NCBI GenBank assembly: GCA_019353055.1
Contig: JABAHL010000004.1
Location: 109,727 to 173,726 of the forward strand
DNA length: 64,000 bases
DNA from: Faucicola osloensis_C
Lineage (GTDB): Bacteria; Pseudomonadota; Gammaproteobacteria; Pseudomonadales; Moraxellaceae
Direction: 5' to 3'
Both the position numbers and the translations under genes were made by a program. The stretch's first letter is position 1. Every line of letters starts with the position of its first letter. This document shows positions 36,760-45,893 of the stretch, piece by piece. Under the pieces are notes generated by a model that saw only the letters and a program-made list of their open reading frames with translations, did not search any database and was not told the DNA's origin.

Positions 36760-37914
36760 TTAAAGGCTATAAAAATCTTTATCAAATGCCTGTTTTAGAT
36801 TGATTGGCTCGGCACGTTTTTTATGATTTAAACGATGGCGAGTGGTCGAGGCGGTTTGATAGGCACGCAGTCGCGCATGTTGCAAATTACCAATCGGACG
36901 GTTGGCTTCAATACAGCGAAACGGGGTAAATGACAAGTGTTCCATAATGTCAAAGTTACCGTCATCCGGCACATCTTGGCAAGGAATGGTAAGTTTTGCC
37001 ACTGTCACAAATGGCGCATCTTTTTCATCCCATTCTTTGGTCAAGTCATTGATGGGTTGGTCTTTTAAGTTACGGCACAGCTGAATTTGCACATCAAACT
37101 CATAATCATGCTCACGGATTTCTTGTAGAATCAGAGGACGAATCGCCTCGCTGGTGGCATTGACATCTAGCTCATGGCGTTTGATTTTGGCTTGTGAGGC
37201 TTTGGTCGGGGCAACACGGATTTTTGCCATATAGTCGCCATGACGCACCGCGCCTTGTGAGTAAAAACTGTATAACAAGGTATTTTGCGGTTTGATGGTT
37301 TTAAACTTACTAAAAGCCCTAAAAGTCTTGAGGGATTCTTTGGATGGCAGTTTTTTGCCATATTGGGTAACCCAGTCAAAGGCAAATTTGGCCTGACCTT
37401 TCGCGCCTTTGGCAAAATAATCATTTAATTGTAAAAATAGTCGTGAAATATAACTATAGTCTTGGATAGTATTACAAAAGAAAATAGGGAAATTAATCAG
37501 ATTGTAGTCAAAGTTTGGGCTATCTGGCTCATCTGGCAGTAATTTGTCGCCTTTGACACCAAAGACTTTAATCGCCAACCCTTGAGAAAGCCCCAACTTG
37601 TTGTCGGCAGCCACACGAGATGAGCCGTTAGAAAAACGAATCACTGCTTCATGACGAGCGGGTTTGGCATAGATACCTTGGGCATATTCTTTGGGCAGTT
37701 TTGGTAAAATCTCAAAGTTGGCTTTTAACGCACAGTAGCCTTTGGCATGGGCATCTCGGGTGTGATAGTTGATTTTGCTAACCGTGTCTGATTTGCCGAT
37801 ATAGTCACGAATATCTGCGGTGATTTGGTCGATGGCTTTTTCATCGTCGCTCGTAAGCTGGTCGATGGCTGGGTCAAACTTGGCATAACGACCACCGAAT
37901 AATTTATTTAACAT
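36760..37914 (-). CDS. Catalase-family heme protein
   Basis: The 384-residue protein shows the catalase-core beginning YHTRDAHAKGYCALKANFEI (about 50-69, with a candidate distal His at 56), then ARHEAVIRFSNGSSRVAADN and GLAIKVFGVKGDKLL. The late segment is FDVQIQLCRNLKDQPINDLTKEW. It is shorter than monofunctional catalases and belongs to the catalase-like/peroxidase group. It is followed downstream by a terminator; upstream on the same strand is a DyP peroxidase gene (gap 81 bp). Confidence 0.8.
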   Translation of the reverse strand: MLNKLFGGRYAKFDPAIDQLTSDDEKAIDQITADIRDYIGKSDTVSKINYHTRDAHAKGYCALKANFEILPKLPKEYAQGIYAKPARHEAVIRFSNGSSRVAADNKLGLSQGLAIKVFGVKGDKLLPDEPDSPNFDYNLINFPIFFCNTIQDYSYISRLFLQLNDYFAKGAKGQAKFAFDWVTQYGKKLPSKESLKTFRAFSKFKTIKPQNTLLYSFYSQGAVRHGDYMAKIRVAPTKASQAKIKRHELDVNATSEAIRPLILQEIREHDYEFDVQIQLCRNLKDQPINDLTKEWDEKDAPFVTVAKLTIPCQDVPDDGNFDIMEHLSFTPFRCIEANRPIGNLQHARLRAYQTASTTRHRLNHKKRAEPINLKQAFDKDFYSL

Positions 37915-37995
37915 GATGATTGTCCTTTGTTATTTTCATTATTTTATAAGGTTAAGTGTACTAAAACGCCTAACCTTTTTTTATTTAGTTTTACG

Positions 37996-39585
37996 CTAAT
38001 ATGAATTTTCGTTAAGCTCACTAATCCATTTAAGTGCCGACAAGCTCGGTACAAAAAGATATTCACCGCCTTGTAGGGTATTAAATTGCAAAATATTGGT
38101 ATGACGCTTACGAATTGGCTCATCGGGTACGGTGAATACATCGCTATCAGCGTCACTACCTGCGTGTACGCCTAGCATTGGGTCACGCTCTTCCCCAAGG
38201 TTCATAAAGTTACCGTCATTAATCCATTGGCTTTGCAAAAACTCAAGCGTGTCCATGGCATGCGCGTTGATACCGATAAAAAATAAACCACGCTCTTGAC
38301 CGTCGTCTTGGGTCACGTTGGGCGGCACGATATCGCCATACGATACACTACGGCGGATGATACGGTGAAGACGCACATCGCTTAGAATAAAGTCTTTGGT
38401 ATTGCGGGGGTTCATACGGCGAGCATGGGCACCAAATGGGCAGCCTTTGCCATAGGGATCGTCAGTGTAGTCAAATTTATTGTTTGCTACATTGTCTTTG
38501 CCGAGGGCTTCATCATCGTGATCTGGGCTTAGGGTGATGGGGGCACCCGAACGCCAGCGACCAAACATTTTTGCCCCCAATTTATCGGCTTTAGCTGGGT
38601 CATTGTCGCTTTGTTCTAGGCAATAGCGGTGAAAATCAGCCACATTACTGCGGTATTTTCGCAGTACCATAAACGAGCCGTTTTTACCCAATACTTCAGG
38701 CTGTAGCATGGGGGGTACCACGCCCGCTTCACCTTTATAACCTAACACAAATTCACCCGCCGCAATCGGGCGTTCGGTGTTATTCTCAAGGCTGATACCA
38801 CTGCCATCAACTTCTGGGTTACTGATGCCATCGCGATAACCAAACACGTTTTTGACATCACCATCTGCGCCAAAATCATGTTCCACTAAGATTTCGATGG
38901 CGTTACGGCTGGCATCTAGATACGGGGCAAACGCCTGTTTAATTTCGGAAAGTTTGGCTTGCCATTTTTCTTGGCTATCGGCAATCACCGCGCCGCAAAT
39001 ATGAATATCGCCTTTATCACCAAATGGCGCAAGCCAGTTGCTAGGGTCATTATCGCCTTTGTCACCCAAGATATCGGACCGGCCTGCCATACCTGTTTTG
39101 AAATTTTCTGGGAAAGAGTCAAGCGAGCTTTGCGGTAAGCCTAAAGCTTTTAGCCCCTCATACGTCATCACAATGGTTAAATTGGCATCCATGTCTTTTT
39201 GGAAATTTTTTGAGCCTGTGACATTTGGTAATACCGCTTTTAGTAATTCACGACCGGCGTTGCTGTCATTGACTTTTAGCGCGACAAGCGTGCCATAGTA
39301 AGGCGCAGGGCGGTCATGCAAAATGATGGCTTGAATATCCTCAAGTTCCATCGTAGCGATATTGGGATAGATAGCGTTCGTTGCCCGTGTGGTGACGCTG
39401 TGCAGCTGCGTGCCAATTTTTTGTTTCGCTTCATATACCAGTTCTTTGATACTGCCTTTTTCAGTGGGTGTATCGCTGTGTTCAAATTTGTCTTTAACGG
39501 CCTCTATGCCATGCTCGATACCATCTTGTAGATGGGTTTTTAATTTGCCAAGTAGGCTTTCATTAGCTGGGTTGTCGTTATTCAT
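37996..39585 (-). CDS. Dye-decolorizing (DyP-type) heme peroxidase
   Basis: The 529-residue protein carries the DyP signature FGYRDGIS (about 247-254, catalytic Asp) and the proximal heme His in GAHARRMNPR (about 386). It lacks a signal peptide and has a ~70-residue charged N-terminal extension. DyPs oxidise dyes, phenols and Mn(II) with peroxide. It lies between a catalase-family gene and a 189-residue gene on the same strand, which suggests a peroxide-linked unit. Confidence 0.9.
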   Translation of the reverse strand: MNNDNPANESLLGKLKTHLQDGIEHGIEAVKDKFEHSDTPTEKGSIKELVYEAKQKIGTQLHSVTTRATNAIYPNIATMELEDIQAIILHDRPAPYYGTLVALKVNDSNAGRELLKAVLPNVTGSKNFQKDMDANLTIVMTYEGLKALGLPQSSLDSFPENFKTGMAGRSDILGDKGDNDPSNWLAPFGDKGDIHICGAVIADSQEKWQAKLSEIKQAFAPYLDASRNAIEILVEHDFGADGDVKNVFGYRDGISNPEVDGSGISLENNTERPIAAGEFVLGYKGEAGVVPPMLQPEVLGKNGSFMVLRKYRSNVADFHRYCLEQSDNDPAKADKLGAKMFGRWRSGAPITLSPDHDDEALGKDNVANNKFDYTDDPYGKGCPFGAHARRMNPRNTKDFILSDVRLHRIIRRSVSYGDIVPPNVTQDDGQERGLFFIGINAHAMDTLEFLQSQWINDGNFMNLGEERDPMLGVHAGSDADSDVFTVPDEPIRKRHTNILQFNTLQGGEYLFVPSLSALKWISELNENSY

Positions 39586-39785
39586 GGTCGTTCCTAGCAG
39601 GGAATTTTAAAAATTTGATGCTAAAAACCTGCTCACCATACACCACGCTAAATATCGTTTATTGTAAAAATCACGCAACAAATGGCTTTTGTATCGAAAT
39701 TTTAACCTAAAGCTTGCCCATTCAGAGTACCCTTATAATAGTACGCTGATAAACGTGATATGGTGAATACAGGTTCTAAGCAGGC

Positions 39786-40355
39786 TTATTGGGCTTGTTC
39801 AATGGCTTTATTGATGCCACGCACGATTTTGTCATTACGCGCAATATCACGAACCGTCAGATGCGGTACACCCACATACCAACCGGTAGCGGTAATCTGA
39901 TGGTCAAGGATAAATTGCTTGACAGTCGGGCTTTTAATCCCAGGCCAACCCTCTACATTACCAAAAATCAAGTCCATGAGTTCTGGAATTTTGGTAGCAA
40001 AGTCATTGATGTAGGCGTCCCAATCGCCATCATAGGCGGTACAAAACAGGAGCTTAGTATCATTGTCTAAAAACACCAACCGCAAATCATGCAAGGTGCC
40101 TACATTGGTCGCCCCTGCAAGATTGCCTTTGGTGATTTCTAAAATTCGTTTGATACGAGCTGCCCCATCTTTGGTTAAGGGGGCGATGGCGGTGAGTTCA
40201 GACACTTTGCCTGATTTTAAGCCCTTTTCACCGGCACTGGTGACAGAATGGTCATAGCCATCGTTAGCGCCCTCTTTTAGGTTTGCCATGAGCATTTGGG
40301 CTTTTAATGCCACATCGTCTAATAAAGAAAGTTTTTCATTGTTTTCAGTGGTCAT
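39786..40355 (-). CDS. Protein of unknown function, first gene of the peroxidase cluster
   Basis: The 189-residue soluble protein has no signal peptide. A compact conserved-looking core includes GTLHDLRLVFLDNDTKLLF, then CTAYDGDWDAYINDFATKI and a C-terminal half GNVEGWPGIKSPTVK. This resembles uncharacterised domains seen beside or fused to heme peroxidase-like proteins, but I cannot name the family. It is the upstream gene of a three-gene minus-strand cluster with DyP and catalase-like genes. Confidence 0.6.
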   Translation of the reverse strand: MTTENNEKLSLLDDVALKAQMLMANLKEGANDGYDHSVTSAGEKGLKSGKVSELTAIAPLTKDGAARIKRILEITKGNLAGATNVGTLHDLRLVFLDNDTKLLFCTAYDGDWDAYINDFATKIPELMDLIFGNVEGWPGIKSPTVKQFILDHQITATGWYVGVPHLTVRDIARNDKIVRGINKAIEQAQ

Positions 40356-40538
40356 ATTTATTGCCTTTATAGTTAGTTGATCATTAATTGACGTGCTTGA
40401 TTTAAATTTATTTATCTCATAGTTTTATTATTTAAAATTTAAATCCTTTTTATTATATAAGCCGCAAAAAGCAAAAAGCGTTAAAATAACTTTTATCACC
40501 CATAAAATTACAAAACTAAACTATTGATTAAAAAATGA

Positions 40539-41338
40539 GGCTGTGGTCTAAAAAGTATGCTCACTAGACCCAGCCATAATTGACGTAGTGAAACAGTAAA
40601 TTAAAGGCTTTTAAATGATTAGTGAGCTTTTTGGAGAAACAACAGGTCTTTCTAAAAGTTCGCCTAAGCCTATGTCTGAAATGATTGTTATTACCTTCGA
40701 TATCAACGGCATAGCATTTTCCTACCTTTTTGAAATCAAAGTCGAATGCCGTTAAAAAACTGTCCCAGTTATCGCAGCACACATAGCCAAAGTCAACGCC
40801 TAGCTTATTAAGCTTTGCTCGCAGTTGCTTAGCTGTTTGTAAGTTGCGCTTACCCCAAACAAAGGCGACGATTTCATTTGTATCTGGGTCGTAGGCATAC
40901 ACAAGCCAAACCTTGTTTTTCTTGTGGCCTACATACGTCCAAAACTCATCAACTTGTATTCTTTGGTAGTAGCGTTTCTTAGGCTTGATTTGATGCGCTG
41001 ATTTGACTAAGACACTCAATACTTTGTATTTACTTACTTTCTCTATAACTACAATGTCAGCAATACTGCAACCTCGAACGAGCATTAACCGTATCTTGGC
41101 TTCAATATGTAATTGACAGCCTTTATACTTTAGTTGTGATTCATCAATAAATTGACGTTGGCAATCTTTACATTGGTAATTTTGCTTACCATAGATTTTC
41201 CAGCCATTACGCTTTATACTATTGCTAAGACAGCTTGAGCAGCTGATTGTAATTTGTGTCTTCATAACCTCAAATTATCATCTTTATCCCAAGTTGTCTT
41301 TTTTATTTCTATACCAGCATACTTTTCAGACCACTACC
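40539..41338 (-). mobile_element. IS1-family insertion sequence
   Basis: An 800-bp element is bounded by 23-bp imperfect inverted repeats: GG-T-GTGGTCTAAAAAGTATGCT at 40539-40561 and its partner ending at 41338, 20 of 23 bases matching. It encodes one transposase. I found no clear target-site duplication in the flanking 8-9 bp. Confidence 0.75.
40564..41265 (-). CDS. IS1-family transposase
   Basis: The 233-residue protein has an N-terminal zinc-finger-like region (CSSCLSNSIKRNG then CKDC) and helix-turn-helix. The DDE-type catalytic core has VDEFWTYVGHKKNKVWLVYA, FVWGKRNLQTAKQLRAKL, and a late NNHFRHRLRRTFRKT segment, all characteristic of IS1. It appears intact in one frame, without the frameshift used by E. 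coli IS1. Confidence 0.88.
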   Translation of the reverse strand: MKTQITISCSSCLSNSIKRNGWKIYGKQNYQCKDCQRQFIDESQLKYKGCQLHIEAKIRLMLVRGCSIADIVVIEKVSKYKVLSVLVKSAHQIKPKKRYYQRIQVDEFWTYVGHKKNKVWLVYAYDPDTNEIVAFVWGKRNLQTAKQLRAKLNKLGVDFGYVCCDNWDSFLTAFDFDFKKVGKCYAVDIEGNNNHFRHRLRRTFRKTCCFSKKLTNHLKAFNLLFHYVNYGWV

Positions 41339-41362
41339 CGATAGTTTATTGCTGAAATGAGA

Positions 41363-41394
41363 AAGCCGTTACTGGGGATTCCTAGTAACGGCTT
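41363..41394. terminator. Hairpin between the IS1 element and arsC
   Basis: AAGCCGTTACT and AGTAACGGCTT form an 11-bp stem with a GGGGATTCCT loop. It lies 28 bp beyond the arsC stop and probably terminates arsBC, though its T-run is weak. Confidence 0.55.
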
Positions 41395-41422
41395 ACAAGT
41401 TCAATAAAAACAGGTGTTTTGA

Positions 41423-41833
41423 CTAAATTTTCGGCTCAATCTTTTCCCCATCTTCTTTGATAAAGGTTTTGGTTAAGGGCGTATCAATCAAATCTAGTAC
41501 AACTTCGGAAGGACGGCACAGCTTAACGCCTTTATCACTCACAACGATTGGACGATTGATTAGAAGTGGGTCAGCTAACATAGCTTGAATAAGGTCATCA
41601 TCAGTCAAACTAAGGTTATCTAGCCTATGTTCAGCGTAAGGCGGCACATTTACACGCAGTAATTGTCTTGGGGTAATACCCATTTTGGTAATTAAATCAC
41701 GCAGGGTTGTTTCATCAGGTGGGTTATCCAAATAATAAATAACAGAGGGCTCAATGCCTTGATGTTTGATAAGAGCAAGCGTATTGCGTGATGTGCCACA
41801 GTTAGGGTTGTGGTAAATTGTGATATTTTGCAT
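41423..41833 (-). CDS. arsC: Arsenate reductase (glutaredoxin-coupled), ArsC
   Basis: The 136-residue protein carries the E. coli-type ArsC active site YHNPNCGTSRNTL (Cys12) and the conserved RxxR region NRPIVVSDKGVKLCRPSE (about 93-110). It reduces As(V) to As(III), which ArsB exports. It lies 25 bp after arsB on the same strand. Confidence 0.93.
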   Translation of the reverse strand: MQNITIYHNPNCGTSRNTLALIKHQGIEPSVIYYLDNPPDETTLRDLITKMGITPRQLLRVNVPPYAEHRLDNLSLTDDDLIQAMLADPLLINRPIVVSDKGVKLCRPSEVVLDLIDTPLTKTFIKEDGEKIEPKI

Positions 41834-41858
41834 ACTTGTTCCTTTTTAAGTTTTAAAA

Positions 41859-43151
41859 TTATTGAATGATTGGCAACCAAATTGCCAATGCAACCAATGT
41901 AGCCACCAATACAGGCAAGGTTAAAATAATACCGACTTTAATATAATAGCCCCAACTCACCGTAATATTTTTACTGGCTAAAACGTGCAACCATAATAAG
42001 GTAGCGAGTGAGCCAATCGGGGTAATTTTCGTGCCTAAATCACAGCCTATTACATTGGCATAAATCATGGCTTGCTTTATCATGGGGTCATGGATAATCG
42101 CCTCATCAATCGCTAACGCTTGAATTAGCACCGTTGGCATATTATTCATTACAGATGAAAGCCCTGCCGATAATAACCCTGTTCCTACTGTAGCTGTCAT
42201 CATGCCATGATTAGCGAGTTGGCTTAACTCATGAGCTAAATAATCGGTCAGCCCTGCATTTTTTAAACCATACACCACCAAATACATACCCAATGAAAAT
42301 ATAACCACTTGCCACGGGGCATTTTTGACAATCGGTAGCACCGTTATTTTTTTACCCATTTTCGCTACCACAAGCAACACCAAAGCCCCAACCCCTGCAA
42401 TGAAGCTAATGGGTACACCTATAGGCTCAAGCACAAAAAAACCCAACAAAAGTAACGCCAACACCACCCAACCCATGATAAAGGTATTTTTATCCACAAT
42501 AGCCGATTGTGGGTTTTCGATTAAATCCAACGCATAAACCGTAGGAATGTCTTTATGATAAAATCCATACAATACCAATAATGAGGTGACAACCGCTACC
42601 ACGTTTACTGGTATCATCACTTTGGCATAATCGGTAAAAGGGATTTTAAAAAAGTCAGCCGACACAATATTTACCAAATTAGACACCACGAGCGGAATAC
42701 TGGCGGTATCAGCGATAAATCCTGCTGTCATAATAAAAGCAAGGGTAGTCGCAGGGGAAAAGCGTAACGTGGTTAAAATCGCAATCACAATGGGTGTTAA
42801 TATCAAAGCCACACCATCATTGGCAAACAATGCCGATACCACCGCCCCAAGTAGCACAATAAAAGCAAACAACCGATTACCGCTACCTTTTGCTAATCTT
42901 GCAACGTGCAAGGCGATATAGCGGAAAAAGCCTGCTTCATCAAGTAATAGACTAATGATGATAATGGCAATAAAAGCAAAGGTAGCGTTCCAAACAATAT
43001 TCCACACTACAGGAATATCATCAACCGTTATTACCCCTAATAGCAAAGCTATCCCAGCCCCGATACTGGCCGTCCAACCGATGCCCAAGCCTTTAGGTTG
43101 CCATATTACAACTATCAAAGTCACTAGAAAAATGAGTAATGCGGTAATCAT
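41859..43151 (-). CDS. arsB: Arsenite efflux pump ArsB
   Basis: The 430-residue protein has 11-12 membrane segments and family motifs such as LFANDGVALILTPIV (about 108-122) and ALAIDEAI near the C-terminus. ArsB exports arsenite using the proton gradient. It is divergent from arsR with an operator in between. Confidence 0.93.
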   Translation of the reverse strand: MITALLIFLVTLIVVIWQPKGLGIGWTASIGAGIALLLGVITVDDIPVVWNIVWNATFAFIAIIIISLLLDEAGFFRYIALHVARLAKGSGNRLFAFIVLLGAVVSALFANDGVALILTPIVIAILTTLRFSPATTLAFIMTAGFIADTASIPLVVSNLVNIVSADFFKIPFTDYAKVMIPVNVVAVVTSLLVLYGFYHKDIPTVYALDLIENPQSAIVDKNTFIMGWVVLALLLLGFFVLEPIGVPISFIAGVGALVLLVVAKMGKKITVLPIVKNAPWQVVIFSLGMYLVVYGLKNAGLTDYLAHELSQLANHGMMTATVGTGLLSAGLSSVMNNMPTVLIQALAIDEAIIHDPMIKQAMIYANVIGCDLGTKITPIGSLATLLWLHVLASKNITVSWGYYIKVGIILTLPVLVATLVALAIWLPIIQ

Positions 43152-43196
43152 TGACTGCCTATAGAAACCTGTTAAAATTGAGCTATACTATAATCT

Positions 43197-43220
43197 ATAT
43201 ATTTGGATATGTAAATATAT
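43197..43220. promoter_or_regulatory. ArsR operator candidate overlapping the arsR start codon
   Basis: ATATATTT and AAATATAT form 8-bp arms separated by GGATATGT. A TATAAT box lies at 43189-43194 immediately upstream. This is the expected layout for ArsR self-repression and control of the divergent arsBC transcript. Confidence 0.6.
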
Positions 43221-43485
43221 GAATAAAACAGACTTTCTCAAGGCGTTAAGCGACCCCACCAGATTAAAAATTGTGCAACTACTTAATCAGAAGCAAGCGT
43301 TATGCGTGTGTGACATCATCAGCGAGTTACACCAACCACAGCCAACTATCTCGCGGCATTTAAACCAATTAAAGCAAATCGGTATTTTAGAAAGTGAGCG
43401 TAAAGGCACTTGGATTTGGTATTCCATTAGTCAAGAGTTACCAAGTTGGGGCAAAGCGGTAATTGGTGCATTGGAATTAAATTAA
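43219..43485 (+). CDS. arsR: Arsenite-responsive repressor ArsR
   Basis: The 88-residue winged-helix protein has the arsenite-binding ALCVCDI motif (Cys29 and Cys31) just before the recognition helix HQPQPTISRHLNQLK. It releases the operator on binding As(III)/Sb(III). It is shorter than many ArsR proteins (100-117 residues) but contains the whole fold. Confidence 0.9.
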   Translation: MNKTDFLKALSDPTRLKIVQLLNQKQALCVCDIISELHQPQPTISRHLNQLKQIGILESERKGTWIWYSISQELPSWGKAVIGALELN

Positions 43486-43503
43486 CTGTATGATTCATAG
43501 GGA

Positions 43504-43635
43504 TCATTTCAATTTGGCTATCTCTAAATCCCCTTTATAATTGGCATTTTGAATGCGTTCGTCCGATGGGTTATATTGGTTTTGCACCTCATCAGAAAAA
43601 GGCGTTTCCTCGCTTAATTCAAAATGCCTTTCCAT
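43504..43635 (-). CDS. Possible 43-residue small protein
   Basis: An ATG frame (MERHFELSEETPFSDE, ending IAKLK) lies on the minus strand beyond the terminator of the 43.7-44.0 kb gene. Its acidic, hydrophilic composition is protein-like, but there is no clear ribosome site and no recognised homology. It may be a gene remnant. Confidence 0.25.
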   Translation of the reverse strand: MERHFELSEETPFSDEVQNQYNPSDERIQNANYKGDLEIAKLK

Positions 43636-43649
43636 GGGTGTTTTTCCCT

Positions 43650-43678
43650 AAAAAACCCACTGTTTGAGTGGTTTTTTT
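43650..43678 (-). terminator. Intrinsic terminator
   Basis: AAAAAACC-CACT and AGTGGTTTTTT pair around GTTTG directly after the minus-strand stop at 43680. Confidence 0.7.
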
Positions 43679-43679
43679 G

Positions 43680-44050
43680 TTAATTACATAGTCTAGCTAT
43701 TTGCTCGTAAGCCTGTACATTGTTCTCAACATCTTGCACCTTGGATTGAGCAATATATTTCCCCAAAGTTGCATCATCCATAAATGCCAAAAAACTATCT
43801 TCATTAAGCTTCATTGCTGCTAATAATTTATCTTTTGCGGGAGTTAGGCATTTTGTAACGTTCAATATTTCAAGCTCTCTTTTCTCGGCTTGCATGTCTT
43901 TCACAATTGTCGCCAAGGCAATTGCACTTTAGCAGACTCGGCCCTCATAGTAGCCAGCCGCTCCTCATGCTTTTTACTAGAAAAATAAGAATAACCGAAA
44001 ATACCAATTGCGATGAGTACCACAAAAGCGATAAGTGATTTAATGTTCAT
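43680..44050 (-). pseudogene. Small membrane-anchored protein gene with a frameshift
   Basis: From the ATG at 44050 (AGAGAAAG upstream) the frame encodes an N-terminal anchor (IAFVVLIAIGIFGYSYF) and a charged stretch, then runs out near 43928. The adjacent frame continues as IVKDMQAEKRELEILN and on to 43680 with a stop and terminator. Adding one base in the short A-run (GCTAAAGT) restores a single ~120-residue protein. It is thus a one-base deletion or sequencing error. The protein is unknown: an anchored helical protein with a Cys near the end (KCLTPAKDKL). Confidence 0.6.
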
Positions 44051-44134
44051 AATTCTTTCTCTAATGTTTCAGATAATCAAATCATCAACAAGCGTGTAGC
44101 AAAACACAATATCAAACTGTTTTAAACTTTAGCG

Positions 44135-44257
44135 TCACTGCAAAATAATTGTGGCTTTATACTCTTCAGGCTCATAGCTTATGGCTGCCAATGCAAAGCC
44201 ATCGGCTGCTACAACGGTAAAATCTCTTTGGGTGAAGTGTTCAAAAGTAGGTGTCAT
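44135..44257 (-). pseudogene. Truncated alpha/beta hydrolase (N-terminal 40 residues)
   Basis: The 40-codon frame MTPTFEHFTQRDFTVVAADG continuing ALAAISYEPEE reads like the first strands of the serine-aminopeptidase-type hydrolases (DG-ALAA-YEP). It stops before the oxyanion and nucleophile regions. The full-length gene at 18.9 kb shows what is missing. Confidence 0.45.
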
Positions 44258-44333
44258 AAGTCACAATTCATTGATTGATAAAATGGGTTGATAAAATGCG
44301 TCGATAAACTAAGCATTTGCCTTAGTCATCTCT

Positions 44334-45155
44334 TTACTTGCCTTGAAACTGGGCTGGTCGCTTCTCTCTTAAGGATGCGACACCTTCTGCAAAATCTTGG
44401 GATAAAAACAAATCTGGTAAGTAACCAAGGACATTGGCAAAGGCAGTTTTAGGATCTTGCTCAGTCCCTTGTTTGGCAGATTGTAATAAACGTTTGACTG
44501 CTAGCGGGGCAGAATGGCTGCTAATCTGTGTGGCAATCTTAAGTGCGACGGCAAACTGCTCGCCTTTAGGCACTACTTGGCTGACCAATCCCATCGCATC
44601 TGCCTTGGCGGCATCAAAGCGATCGCCAGTGAGCAAATAAAGCATGGCTTTTTGCCAACCTGCCGTTTGTACAAAACGGATGGTTGCCCCACCAAACGGC
44701 ATCAAGCCTCGTTGCACCTCCATTTGGGCAAAGCAGCTGTCATCACTGGCAATCACAATGTCGGCATTGAGCATGAGCTCGATACCCGCGGTAAAACAAA
44801 GTCCTTGTACCGCAACGACATAAGGTTTAGTACGCGGCATACCTGACACACCCCAAGGGTCTATACAGTCGTTCGGATAATCAAAAATACCTGACAGTAC
44901 CTTATCTTGCAGCTCAATCAAATCAAGCCCTGTGGTGAAATTCTCCCCACGGGCATACAGTAAGGCACAGCGTAATTCATCCCGCTGCTCATACTCAGTA
45001 AGAGCCTTTGATAGCTCTTGAATCATCAAGCTATCAAAGGCGTTATATTTTTCTGGGCGATTGAGCTCAATGAGTAACACGCTATCTTTTTGTTCCACAT
45101 TTAGACGGACATAATCGGTCTGGAAACTGGCTTTATCTTGGTTATTAGATGTCAT
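44334..45155 (-). CDS. Enoyl-CoA hydratase/isomerase (crotonase) family protein
   Basis: The 273-residue protein has the crotonase fold with oxyanion-hole segments ARGENFTTGLDLIEL (about 69-83) and QGLCFTAGIELMLNADIVIA (about 117-136). The usual first catalytic Glu is replaced in part by the TAGIEL context, so the reaction (hydration, isomerisation or thioester chemistry) is not determined. AAGGAG precedes the ATG at 45155, and a degenerate IS begins only 24 bp upstream, so its native promoter may have been lost or replaced. Confidence 0.85.
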   Translation of the reverse strand: MTSNNQDKASFQTDYVRLNVEQKDSVLLIELNRPEKYNAFDSLMIQELSKALTEYEQRDELRCALLYARGENFTTGLDLIELQDKVLSGIFDYPNDCIDPWGVSGMPRTKPYVVAVQGLCFTAGIELMLNADIVIASDDSCFAQMEVQRGLMPFGGATIRFVQTAGWQKAMLYLLTGDRFDAAKADAMGLVSQVVPKGEQFAVALKIATQISSHSAPLAVKRLLQSAKQGTEQDPKTAFANVLGYLPDLFLSQDFAEGVASLREKRPAQFQGK

Positions 45156-45178
45156 CTCTGACTCCTTGTATTAGTTGG

Positions 45179-45893
45179 CTAAAACTGGCTTAATGGCTTA
45201 ATGGCTAATTGAGCATCGATGCGTTCATAAACACCTTGTAAATAACTGGGGTCATCATAAATTCGCCCCAGTAAAATCGCCCCTTCATAATCCGCCACAC
45301 TTTGCTTACAACCTGTTCGCAATCTTTTCAATAACAAAGCGATGAAAGCAAGATTGGTAAATTGAAGGCTTGAGTTTAAATGACGCTCACAGTTTTTCCA
45401 TAGACGTCTATTTTTCTCAAGCCAAGCAAACGAACGTTCTACAACCCATCGCTTTGGTATGACTTTAAACGTATGCAGTTCATCTCTTTTGGCAACTTCT
45501 GTGGTAAAACTGGTTTTGCCCTTACGGTTGTCCTTCTTCCGCGCTTTTTTGACCAATTTTTTTTAAGGCCTTGTCAAGAATGCTGTTGCCTTCTTCGTCA
45601 AGCTCACTCCATTTCTGAAAGTACGAGTGGACGGTGCGCCATTTGGGAAAGTCATGGGGCAGCTGTCGCCATTGGCAACCTGTTTTTAGTGCATACAATA
45701 ACCCACAAAATACGTCATAAAGGTCAACCGTTCTTGGTTTGGTCTTCTTCCTTGCACTTTCTAAAATCGGTAGTATGTGCTCGAATTGTTCTTTGCTAAT
45801 GTCGCTTGGATAGGCTTTTCTCATGGTGAATTATTCGGTTATTAATCGATTATGTGGCTTATCCTAGCATATTTTTTAATCGTGAACAGGTTC
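45179..45893 (-). mobile_element. Internally deleted IS5-family element
   Basis: An N-terminal transposase fragment (45824-45522: SDISKEQFEHILPILESARK to YFQKWSELDEEGNSILDKAL) and a C-terminal fragment in another frame (45556-45179: RDELHTFKVIPKRWVVERSF then WLEKNRRLWKNCERHL) are both IS5-family (IS427-like). About 130 middle residues, including two of the DDE acids, are missing. The right end (AGAACCTGTTCACGAT on the minus strand) sits where the rep gene is cut; no matching left inverted repeat remains. It is a non-autonomous remnant. Confidence 0.75.

Noticed and set aside
39764..39778. ACAGGTTCT near 39770 resembles the IS5 remnant end at 45.88 kb, a possible lost left end
   Set aside because: Only about 9 bp match, the orientation is the same instead of inverted, and it lies 5.4 kb away across the IS1 element.
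40564..41265. IS1-type programmed frameshift in the transposase
   Set aside because: The transposase is complete in one frame, so no frameshift is needed.
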